Positions 1 through 6,196 of a DNA stretch of 8,407 nt are shown piece by piece. Position 1 is the first letter of the stretch; the number at the start of each line of letters is the position of its first letter. The translations under genes and the position numbers were made by a program. Origin of the DNA: Bacteroidales bacterium (GTDB taxonomy: Bacteria; Bacteroidota; Bacteroidia; Bacteroidales; VadinHA17); contig JAFGXK010000059.1 of NCBI GenBank assembly GCA_016936695.1, positions 1 to 8,407 on the forward strand, given 5' to 3'. Under the pieces are notes generated by a model that was not told the DNA's origin, did not search any database, and saw only the letters and a program-made list of their open reading frames with translations.

Positions 1-541
1 TATTGTAGATGCCCAGCTTCTCAAGAACCGGATATCCGAAAATTGTTCCTGAGCCCAGGAATTCCCTGAAGAATGCCACTATAACCAGGATCAGTCCGTA
101 TCCGGCTCCGTTTCCCAGTCCATCCAGGAATGAAGGCCATGGTTTGTTTGCCATTGCAAAAGCTTCCAGCCGCCCCATTATGATGCAGTTTGTAATGATA
201 AGTCCCACAAATACCGAGAGTTGTTTGCTTACATCGAAAACATATGCTTTGAGGAACTGGTCGACAAGTATCACCATTGTTGCGATAACAACCAGCTGGA
301 CTATAATTCTGATTCTGTCGGGAATATATTTCCGTAACAAAGCAATAACAACATTTGAGACGCTCATTACTATTATTACCGAAAGCGCCATCACCAATGC
401 CGGTTTCATCTTGACAGTTACCGCAAGGGCGGAACATATTCCAAGAACCTGGATGGTGATCGGGTTGTTTTTACTCAGAGGTTCTGTCAGCAGCTTAAGA
501 TTTTTTGCCGATAGGATCGGTTCTTTTTCCTGATTGCTCAT
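1..541 (-). CDS. nqrD: Na+-translocating NADH:quinone reductase subunit D (partial, 3' end outside window)
   Basis: Integral membrane subunit of the Na+-NQR complex, which oxidises NADH, reduces quinone and exports sodium. Translating the minus strand from the ATG at 541 gives 180 residues with no stop before the left edge; family members have about 210, so roughly the last 30 are missing. The start MSNQEKEPIL and the stretch NNPITIQVLGICSALAVT (25-42) are typical. C36 (GICSAL) and C119 (ITNCIIMGR) correspond to the cysteines that, with two from NqrE, hold the intramembrane iron centre in the Vibrio enzyme (established knowledge). Hydrophobic segments fall at about 30-70, 78-98, 107-123 and 147-162. 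It starts 3 nt after the nqrC stop, with a weak AGGA about 8 nt upstream, so it is part of the same operon. RnfE/RsxE is the nearest alternative, but the nqrABC context excludes it. Confidence 0.96.
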   Translation of the reverse strand, partial: MSNQEKEPILSAKNLKLLTEPLSKNNPITIQVLGICSALAVTVKMKPALVMALSVIIVMSVSNVVIALLRKYIPDRIRIIVQLVVIATMVILVDQFLKAYVFDVSKQLSVFVGLIITNCIIMGRLEAFAMANKPWPSFLDGLGNGAGYGLILVIVAFFREFLGSGTIFGYPVLEKLGIYN

Positions 542-544
542 AGG

Positions 545-1246
545 TCAAATCCTGTTTTTTAAAAAATAGCTGTTGTATTTGATCAGACAGTCATAAATCA
601 TATCCTGAAGGCCCTTACTGGTGATTGTACCACCTGATATTGCATCAACACCGTGAGGATCGTTTTCCCTTGCACCGCCTTTAACTACCTGGACTGATTT
701 AAAATCCGCGTTCTCATAGAGTCTCTTGCCCAGAAACTGGCTTTCGAACTGCGAAGTATTAATCTCTGCGCCAAGACCGGGTGTTTCGCCTTTATGATCG
801 AAATTGGTACCGTAAACAGTGTTCAGATCCGATTTCAGTGATACGTAACCATAGATAGGTCCCCACAGGCCTTTCCCTTCGACCGGTATGATTATGACTT
901 CCTCTCCGTCGTCCGGCTCAGCTCTGAAAACCGGAAGATATTGCTGTTCGAGCGGCTTTTTCTGTTCATTTTTAACCACTACCGTAAATGCATCCACGTC
1001 TTCGACGAGGTTTCCATCGGAGTTAACTACAAAACCTTCCCTGATGTACTTTTCATAAAGCTCCTCTGTGTTTTCGCGTGATGCTGCCACATTGATCGAT
1101 TCGAGCATGTTCCTTTTCTTTTCAATCTCCAGGTTTCTTGCCTGGGCAGGCTGGAGCAGCGTCGCCGCAAGGGAAAGCAGTGTTGCGACTACGATTACCA
1201 TAATTGTGGAGAAGATGAAAATATATCTGTTACTGAAGTGTTTCAT
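545..1246 (-). CDS. nqrC: Na+-translocating NADH:quinone reductase subunit C
   Basis: Subunit of Na+-NQR that carries a covalently bound FMN outside the inner membrane and passes electrons along the pump. The 233-residue protein has one N-terminal membrane helix (about 8-30) followed by a soluble FMN-binding domain. Family motifs are visible: GKGLWGPIYGY (124-134), GETPGLGAEI (153-162), and the flavinylation site DAISGGTITS (201-210), whose T207 should take FMN by phosphoester linkage through the flavin transferase ApbE. The usual site is D-x-x-S/T-G-A-T; here the alanine is glycine. The protein is somewhat shorter than the Vibrio subunit (about 257). Its ATG overlaps the nqrB stop by 4 bp (ATGA), which suggests translational coupling; nqrD follows after 3 nt. 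Confidence 0.97.
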   Translation of the reverse strand: MKHFSNRYIFIFSTIMVIVVATLLSLAATLLQPAQARNLEIEKKRNMLESINVAASRENTEELYEKYIREGFVVNSDGNLVEDVDAFTVVVKNEQKKPLEQQYLPVFRAEPDDGEEVIIIPVEGKGLWGPIYGYVSLKSDLNTVYGTNFDHKGETPGLGAEINTSQFESQFLGKRLYENADFKSVQVVKGGARENDPHGVDAISGGTITSKGLQDMIYDCLIKYNSYFLKNRI

Positions 1247-2418
1247 TTTACACCGGTATTAAGTGTAACCTTGGCCCTTTTGAGCCTTCTTTTGATATTC
1301 GACTGGACTACATAGTAATCGATAAGCGGAGCAAAAGCATTCATAAAAAGAATTGCAAGCATCACTGCCTCTGGATATGCCGGATTAAGCACCCTGATAA
1401 GGATGGACAATATCCCTATCAGAAATCCGTAGATCCATTTACCTATTTCAGTCTGGGCTCCCGATACCGGGTCAGTAGCCATGAAAACGGCGCCGAAAGC
1501 AAAGCCGCCCATAGCCAGGTGATAATAAAATGGCAGTTCCATATATTCATTAACTGACAGGGCATTGAGAAGCAGTCCCATTCCTATTCCGCCGGCAAGA
1601 ACGCTAAGCATTATTTTCCAGCTTCCGACTCCCGTGATCAACAAAATTGCGGCTCCTATCAGGATGGCAATGACTGAAGTCTCCCCCACCGACCCGGGAA
1701 TAGTCCCGATAAACATCTGCATGAATGAAGGAAGATTTGAGACCTCGCCTGTTGCGAGCATGGAAAGCGGAGTCGCTCCTGAGTAACCATCGATGACGTT
1801 AATCCCTGTGGTCAATCCTTCGGTCCATACGTTATCTCCGGTCATCCATCCGGGATAGCTGAAAAATATGAATGCTCTTGCAAGAAGTGCAGGATTAAAG
1901 ACATTCATACCTGTTCCTCCGAACACTTCCTTGCCGAGTATCACCGAAAAAGCGACAGCCAGTGCGAGCATCCAGAGAGGTACGTCGATCGGCATGATAA
2001 GCGGGATCAGAAGCCCTGTCACCAGGTAGCCCTCGTTAATCTCATGTCCGCGTATCTGGGCTGCTATAAATTCTATACCCAGACCGACCACATAGCTGAC
2101 TATAATCAGGGGCAGCAGTTTAATAAATCCGAACCAGAAAGCCTGGAACAGGGCGGGGTCGGTTCCGACCGACCTGAAATGCTGTAATCCAATATTGTAG
2201 CAGCCAAAAAGAAGTGCGGGTATCAGGGCTATGATAACGACCGTCATAGTCCGTTTCAGGTCGACTGAGTCGCGGATGTGGGAACCTTTTCTTGTAACCT
2301 TGTCGGATACGAAAAGGAAGCTCTCGAAACCTTCAAACACCGACTGCAGCTTTTCAAACTTACCTCCTTTCGTGAAATGAGGTTTCAGTTTATCAATCTT
2401 TTTTCTCAGGAAATCCAT
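1243..2418 (-). CDS. nqrB: Na+-translocating NADH:quinone reductase subunit B
   Basis: Largest membrane subunit of Na+-NQR, involved in sodium translocation and quinone reduction. The 391-residue protein begins with a cytoplasmic N-terminal region (KGSHIRDSVDLKR, 44-56), then has about nine or ten hydrophobic segments between 56 and 371. Motifs shared with the NqrB/RnfD family are GHEINEGYLVTG (124-135), GKEVFGGTGMNVFNPAL (162-178) and MATDPVSGAQT (313-323). The flavinylation site DGYSGAT (210-216) fits the ApbE consensus, with T216 as the FMN-bearing residue. The charged N-terminal extension separates it from RnfD. The gene starts 24 nt after nqrA; the bases before the ATG are a T run with no Shine-Dalgarno sequence, as is common in Bacteroidota. 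Vibrio NqrB is about 415 residues, so this one is slightly shorter. Confidence 0.97.
   Translation of the reverse strand: MDFLRKKIDKLKPHFTKGGKFEKLQSVFEGFESFLFVSDKVTRKGSHIRDSVDLKRTMTVVIIALIPALLFGCYNIGLQHFRSVGTDPALFQAFWFGFIKLLPLIIVSYVVGLGIEFIAAQIRGHEINEGYLVTGLLIPLIMPIDVPLWMLALAVAFSVILGKEVFGGTGMNVFNPALLARAFIFFSYPGWMTGDNVWTEGLTTGINVIDGYSGATPLSMLATGEVSNLPSFMQMFIGTIPGSVGETSVIAILIGAAILLITGVGSWKIMLSVLAGGIGMGLLLNALSVNEYMELPFYYHLAMGGFAFGAVFMATDPVSGAQTEIGKWIYGFLIGILSILIRVLNPAYPEAVMLAILFMNAFAPLIDYYVVQSNIKRRLKRAKVTLNTGVK
1248..1268 (-). repeat. small inverted repeat at the nqrB/nqrC junction
   Basis: A 6-bp perfect inverted repeat (TTACAC at 1248-1253, GTGTAA at 1263-1268) with a 9-nt loop lies in the last codons of nqrB. 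In the transcript the hairpin would end one base before the ATG of nqrC. It could affect translational coupling, but the stem is short and lies within coding sequence, so it may be chance. Confidence 0.25.
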
Positions 2419-2442
2419 ATGGTAAAAAAATTCACAGTTTAC

Positions 2443-3795
2443 TTAACTCATCTCTTTCCTTATCAAATCCAGCCCCTGCCTGACAATTGACTGGATCTCG
2501 ATCTTTGAGGGGCAGACGAACTCGCAGAGAGCAAAATCCTCCTCGGCCACCTCATAAATTCCGAGGTTTTCCATCATGTCAATATCCTGGGCAATTATTG
2601 CCTTAAGAAGCTGCATGGGATAGATATCCATTGGGAATACCTTTTCATACAGCCCTGTCACGACGAATGCCCTCTCCCCCCCATGAAAGTTGGTGTCGGG
2701 TTTGAAACTCTTTTTCGGGAACAACGAAGAGAGGAATGTACGGGAGAAGCTCAGCTTGCCGATACCCGGCAATGCCCATCCGAACATTTCAAAATAATTG
2801 CCTTCGGGGATCACGGTAACCTGTGAGTCGTAGAATCCCAGGTAACCATTCCGTTCAATCTTAGTTCCGGTAAGCACATTGCCGCTTATAAATCTCAGGT
2901 TACCCTCCTTTACATTACCTTCCAGCATTGGGGCTATAGCTGCGCCTGAAAGCATTTTGCAGTACCCGGGCGAAACTGCCTCTGAACCTGTAAGGGCAAC
3001 CAGCCTTTCGGGCCTGTAGATACCCTCAGCAAAAAGACTTCCTATTGCAATTACATCCTGAAAATTTACATACCAGACGGTTTCTCCCTTGTTTACCGGG
3101 TCGAGATGATGAATCTGTATCCCGACATTTCCTGCAGGATGAGGGCCTGAAAAATAAGATATTTCAACTCCGCCGATACCTTCAAAAACCTTGTTTCCGT
3201 CCTCACCAAGTTTTAGCACAAGGTTTACTTTCCCTTTAGTAAGCTTTGAAACAGCCTTCAGCCCCTTCCTGAAATGTTCACCTGAGGAGTTGGAAAGGAT
3301 GAAATTATAATCTGGAGCCAGAGGAGCAGTATCAAAACAGGAAATAAAAACTGATTTTGGCTGATCGTTCGGGTTTGCTACCACATGATATGGCCGCTGT
3401 CGAACAGCCGGCCACAGGCCTGATCTCAACAGTACCTCTTTGATTTGTGATTCGGAAAGCTTTTCCGGGTCTGCTTTCCCGAAATCCACGGCTGAATCTC
3501 CACTTTTTTCAACAACTACTTCAAGAATTTTTCTTCGGTCGCCTCTGTCAATTGAAACCACTTTTCCGCTCACGGGAGAAGTGAATTTTATCTCAGGCTG
3601 AAATTTGTCATGAAAAAGGGAACTGCCTGCCTCAACTGAATCACCAATATGAACATCAAGCTTCGGAGTCAATCTCGGAAAATCAATTGGTTTGACTCCA
3701 AACAGGGCAGGACTTACAGTCCCGGAAATCTTCCTTTCAGCAATACCTTCCAACCGGATATCAAATCCTTTTTTTAACTTTATCGATCCTGGCAT
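2443..3795 (-). CDS. nqrA: Na+-translocating NADH:quinone reductase subunit A
   Basis: Peripheral cytoplasmic subunit and first gene of the nqr operon. The 450-residue product matches the usual NqrA length. It opens with IKLKKGFDIRLEG (5-17), then a barrel-sandwich segment around TSPVSGKVVSIDRGDRRK (72-89). The conserved SGPHPAGNVGIQIHHLDPV stretch lies at 216-234 and the C-terminal LCEFVCPSKIEIQ at 423-435, which resembles the cysteine-containing tail of NqrA and is related to RnfC. Unlike RnfC, it has no CxxCxxC ferredoxin cluster motifs, so it is NqrA. The ATG at 3795 places the start at the expected family position; upstream is an A/T-rich leader of about 60 nt without a Shine-Dalgarno. 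It is transcribed divergently from the type IX secretion plug gene and followed by nqrB after 24 nt. Confidence 0.97.
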   Translation of the reverse strand: MPGSIKLKKGFDIRLEGIAERKISGTVSPALFGVKPIDFPRLTPKLDVHIGDSVEAGSSLFHDKFQPEIKFTSPVSGKVVSIDRGDRRKILEVVVEKSGDSAVDFGKADPEKLSESQIKEVLLRSGLWPAVRQRPYHVVANPNDQPKSVFISCFDTAPLAPDYNFILSNSSGEHFRKGLKAVSKLTKGKVNLVLKLGEDGNKVFEGIGGVEISYFSGPHPAGNVGIQIHHLDPVNKGETVWYVNFQDVIAIGSLFAEGIYRPERLVALTGSEAVSPGYCKMLSGAAIAPMLEGNVKEGNLRFISGNVLTGTKIERNGYLGFYDSQVTVIPEGNYFEMFGWALPGIGKLSFSRTFLSSLFPKKSFKPDTNFHGGERAFVVTGLYEKVFPMDIYPMQLLKAIIAQDIDMMENLGIYEVAEEDFALCEFVCPSKIEIQSIVRQGLDLIRKEMS

Positions 3796-3836
3796 CTTAA
3801 TTGATCTATTAAAAAAAACTCTGGCTGATCAGATTT

Positions 3837-3854
3837 CTGTTATATAAATAACAG
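3837..3854. promoter_or_regulatory. inverted repeat CTGTTAT-N4-ATAACAG, candidate operator for nqrA
   Basis: Perfect 7-bp arms (3837-3843 and 3848-3854) are separated by ATAA. The repeat sits just downstream of the predicted nqrA -7 element, so it would overlap the transcription start or the first bases of the leader. The two-arm dyad with a short spacer is like sites of the CRP/FNR superfamily in layout, but the bases are not a standard FNR or CRP box. No regulator can be named. An RNA hairpin in the leader is the alternative. Confidence 0.4.
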
Positions 3855-3860
3855 TAACTG

Positions 3861-3868
3861 CAAATGTA
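3861..3868 (-). promoter_or_regulatory. Bacteroidota-type -7 element (TACATTTG) for the nqr operon
   Basis: Read on the minus strand, TACATTTG fits the Bacteroidota primary sigma factor consensus TAnnTTTG exactly. Transcription would start near 3856, giving an nqrA leader of about 60 nt. A poor -33 match (TTTCG, 3894-3890) lies about 21 nt upstream. It is the only full match I saw upstream of nqrA on this strand. Confidence 0.5.
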
Positions 3869-3878
3869 TAAATAGCAA

Positions 3879-3890
3879 GTTAAATTTAAC
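3879..3890. repeat. 12-bp perfect palindrome GTTAAATTTAAC between divergent promoters
   Basis: The palindrome is complete over 12 bp and does not extend further. It lies between the predicted -33 and -7 positions of the nqrA promoter and upstream of the plug-gene promoter, a position where a bound protein could affect both. Because the region is very AT-rich, a chance palindrome is quite possible. Confidence 0.3.
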
Positions 3891-3930
3891 GAAATATCGC
3901 AAAAATGATTCTACAAAATTCCACTATATG

Positions 3931-3938
3931 TAAATTTG
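3931..3938 (+). promoter_or_regulatory. Bacteroidota-type -7 element (TAAATTTG) for the T9SS plug gene
   Basis: TAAATTTG is an exact match to TAnnTTTG and ends only 17 nt before the ATG at 3956. Transcription would start around 3943, leaving a leader of roughly 13 nt. No clear TTTG -33 box is seen about 20 nt upstream. There is no Shine-Dalgarno before the ATG; the bases are AAATCCAAACC. Confidence 0.5.
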
Positions 3939-3955
3939 TCAATTAAATCCAAACC

Positions 3956-5239
3956 ATGATTTTAACTCTGCTCTTAACATTATTCTCTAACACTTTCACT
4001 ATTAATCAGGAAGGCAATACTGAGCTCACCCTTTCCAATCATGTCTTTGACGACAGGGTGAAGACAGTTCAGCTCTACAGGGAAGAATGGAACCTGTCAT
4101 ACCCTGTCATCAGGCTGAACAGCGGCGAAAAACTGGAGCTTCATTTCGACCTTATGGGAAATAACATTGATGATTTTTATTATTCTTTCATTCACTGCGA
4201 CAAGGACTGGAACAGGTCGGATGTATTCCACACCGACTATCTTGAAGGTTTTCCGGAGAATCCGGTGGAGGAATACAGACCTTCATTCAACACCACGGTC
4301 CACTACACTCACTACAAGCTTTCGTTTCCCAACGACAGGATAAACTTCAAGCTATCGGGCAACTATGTTATCCTTATACACCCGTCAAATGATCCTGAGA
4401 ATCCAGTTCTTTCATACCGTTTTATGGTCACTGAGAATCTTGCCGGGATAGAAATTTCCGCCCACCGCCCGAGAATGACGGCTGACCTCAACCTTAACCA
4501 GCAGATTGACTTCAACATAAATATTTCGGCGCTCAGGATTAATGATCCCTACAGGGATATTTATGCCTTCATCCTTCAGAACGGACGATGGGACAATGCA
4601 AGAAAGAACCTGAAACCTGAGTTTGTCAGTAATGACCAGCTGAAATACAGCTCCCTGACTGACAAAAATGTGTTTCCGGGCGGAAATGAATTCAGGTATT
4701 TCGACATAAAAAGTATCAGATACCAGTCGCAATTTGTAAGAAAGATTGATTTTCTGATGTCGAATTATCATGTATACCTCGCACCTTCCGACGACAGGGA
4801 ATTCAAGCCTTATTTTTACTGGGAAGATTTCAATGGCCGTTACTATATAGCCATTCAGGAGGAGAAGAATCCCGACACTGATGCCGATTATGTATCTGTC
4901 TATTTCACTCTCCCTTCAAAATATCCGGTTGAAGGGGGCAGGATGTACGTATCGGGGGCTTTTAACAACTGGGAATTCAACAGCAACAACCTGATGAGCT
5001 ACAATGCCGCAGAGGGGGCATACGAATGCATTATCCTGCTGAAACAGGGCTGGTATAATTATGAATATGTATTCAGGAGGGACGGCACTGACGACAGTGT
5101 TGCCTCAAAGTTTGAAGGAAGCCACTATGAAACGGAAAACGACTATACAGTACTTGTTTATTACAGAAATCCGAGGGAAAGGTACGACCGGATTATAGGA
5201 GTGCAGACGATTAACACCCTCAACAGGCTTACTGATTAG
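3956..5239 (+). CDS. type IX secretion system plug-family protein (DUF5103)
   Basis: A 427-residue protein of the family first known as DUF5103. A Flavobacterium member was found occluding the periplasmic end of the SprA translocon of the type IX secretion system (established knowledge). Family features are YSFIHCDKDW (76-85), HPSNDPENPVLSYRFMV (142-158), FPGGNEFRYFD (240-250) and the end region FEGSHYETENDYTVLVYYR (386-404). Residues 329-375 (YVSGAFNNWE, then GWYNYEYVFRRDG) look like an E-set domain of the AMPK-beta/CBM48 type. The N-terminus MILTLLLTLFSNTFT is a short hydrophobic signal without a basic residue. A TAA at 3944-3946 in frame rules out an upstream start. The gene is monocistronic as seen here: divergent from nqrA and overlapping the mog stop by 4 bp. 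Family assignment is firm; a plug function in this organism is inferred. Confidence 0.88.
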   Translation: MILTLLLTLFSNTFTINQEGNTELTLSNHVFDDRVKTVQLYREEWNLSYPVIRLNSGEKLELHFDLMGNNIDDFYYSFIHCDKDWNRSDVFHTDYLEGFPENPVEEYRPSFNTTVHYTHYKLSFPNDRINFKLSGNYVILIHPSNDPENPVLSYRFMVTENLAGIEISAHRPRMTADLNLNQQIDFNINISALRINDPYRDIYAFILQNGRWDNARKNLKPEFVSNDQLKYSSLTDKNVFPGGNEFRYFDIKSIRYQSQFVRKIDFLMSNYHVYLAPSDDREFKPYFYWEDFNGRYYIAIQEEKNPDTDADYVSVYFTLPSKYPVEGGRMYVSGAFNNWEFNSNNLMSYNAAEGAYECIILLKQGWYNYEYVFRRDGTDDSVASKFEGSHYETENDYTVLVYYRNPRERYDRIIGVQTINTLNRLTD

Positions 5240-5748
5240 TGCTTCGCATGGGAATCGATCCCGTATTGCATCCTGATAGTGTGTTCAAGCACCTTAAGGA
5301 TTTCGTTCATATACTCATTAACAGCCTTTGACGATCCCGGGAGAGTAAATACAAGCGACTTTCCAGATATCCCCGCCACACCCCTGCTCAGAAGTGCATT
5401 GGGATTTTCAGCACCATATTTTACCCTGATAAGTTCCATTATTCCCGGAATTTCCTTTGAGAGCAAGGGCTTTACTGCTTCGATTGTTATATCTCGAGGA
5501 CCTATCCCGGTTCCCCCCGTTGTAAATATCAGGTGCATTGATTTGGATGCATCCCTCACCAGATCCTGAAGTATCGCCCGGTCGTCGGGAATAAGTTGCA
5601 TCCGGAATTCCGGTTTCCATTCAAGGCCGCTGAAAAAAGTTGTGAGACGTTCCCTGATGGCCGGACCGCTGAGGTCCTCGTATTCACCTCTGAAAGCCCT
5701 GTCGCTTAAAGTAATAATAAGGATATCGAATTTTTCGGGAAGATTCAT
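5236..5748 (-). CDS. mog: molybdenum cofactor biosynthesis protein, MogA/MoaB family (molybdopterin adenylyltransferase)
   Basis: A cytoplasmic 170-residue protein of the MogA/MoaB fold, expected to activate molybdopterin by transferring AMP from ATP before MoeA inserts molybdenum. The start ILIITLSDRAFRGEYED (9-25) resembles E. coli MogA, as does QLIPDDRAI (51-59), with D55 at the position of MogA's catalytic aspartate. The molybdopterin-binding TTGGTGIGPRD lies at 76-86 (D86) and LPGSSKAV at 136-143. Length fits the short MoaB-like members (E. coli MogA is 195), so some pipelines would call it moaB. The ATG overlaps the moaC stop by 4 bp (ATGA), implying coupled translation. It is the last gene of the operon, and its stop overlaps the stop of the convergent plug gene. 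Confidence 0.92.
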   Translation of the reverse strand: MNLPEKFDILIITLSDRAFRGEYEDLSGPAIRERLTTFFSGLEWKPEFRMQLIPDDRAILQDLVRDASKSMHLIFTTGGTGIGPRDITIEAVKPLLSKEIPGIMELIRVKYGAENPNALLSRGVAGISGKSLVFTLPGSSKAVNEYMNEILKVLEHTIRMQYGIDSHAKH

Positions 5749-6191
5749 AATTTGGTCTTCTCTGTTACCATAACCCTGTCGATGACCATCATTTTGTCAA
5801 CTGCCTTGCACATGTCATAAACAGTCATAAGGGCAACACTTACAGATGTCAGGGCTTCCATTTCCGCACCTGTTCTGCCCGTGCACTGAACTTCGCTTTC
5901 AGCTACTATCCCAACTTCATCGGGATAGAGGTCGACTTTGACATGATCGAGAACGATGTTATGGCAAAGGGGAATAAGCGAAGATGTTGCCTTTGCGGCG
6001 TTAATGCCGGCAATCTGGGCTACGGTCAGCACATCGCCCTTTTTAAGCAAATTTTCTCTGATCAGATTAAGGGTTTCATCCGAGAGTTTTATGTGTCCTG
6101 ATGCTTTTGCACTGCGTACCTGAACTTCTTTTCCCCCGACATCGACCATAGATGCCTTTCCTTTTTCATCAACATGTGAAAACTTTTCCAT
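5745..6191 (-). CDS. moaC: cyclic pyranopterin monophosphate synthase MoaC
   Basis: Cytoplasmic enzyme that converts the MoaA product 3',8-cyclo-7,8-dihydro-GTP into cyclic pyranopterin monophosphate. The 148-residue protein lines up along its length with E. coli MoaC (161). It has MVDVGGKEVQVR (15-26), KKGDVL (50-55, K51), AGINAAK (61-67), SLIPLCHNI (71-79, H77), GRTGAEMEALT (105-115) and YDMCKAVDK (125-133, with D126 and K129). These match the E. coli active-site residues K51, H77, D128 and K131. The start at 6191 is supported by a good GGAGG sequence 9 nt upstream, within the end of moaA. Five bases separate it from the moaA stop, and its own stop overlaps the start of mog. Confidence 0.97.
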   Translation of the reverse strand: MEKFSHVDEKGKASMVDVGGKEVQVRSAKASGHIKLSDETLNLIRENLLKKGDVLTVAQIAGINAAKATSSLIPLCHNIVLDHVKVDLYPDEVGIVAESEVQCTGRTGAEMEALTSVSVALMTVYDMCKAVDKMMVIDRVMVTEKTKL

Positions 6192-6196
6192 AAGCT

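Noticed and set aside
21..437. A 138-residue minus-strand open frame and a 174-residue plus-strand frame (9-533) across the left end
   Set aside because: Both are shadows of nqrD, whose true frame runs from 541 leftward and matches NqrD along its whole length.
3811..3835. T8 tract in the nqrA leader preceded by a small TCTG/CAGA stem, as a possible attenuator
   Set aside because: A 4-bp stem is too weak to support an intrinsic terminator; the region is simply AT-rich.
5248..5264. Hairpin (GGGA...TCCC with a wobble extension) just after the plug-gene stop, as a possible terminator
   Set aside because: The stem is short, lies in mog coding sequence, and no T tract follows it on the plus strand.
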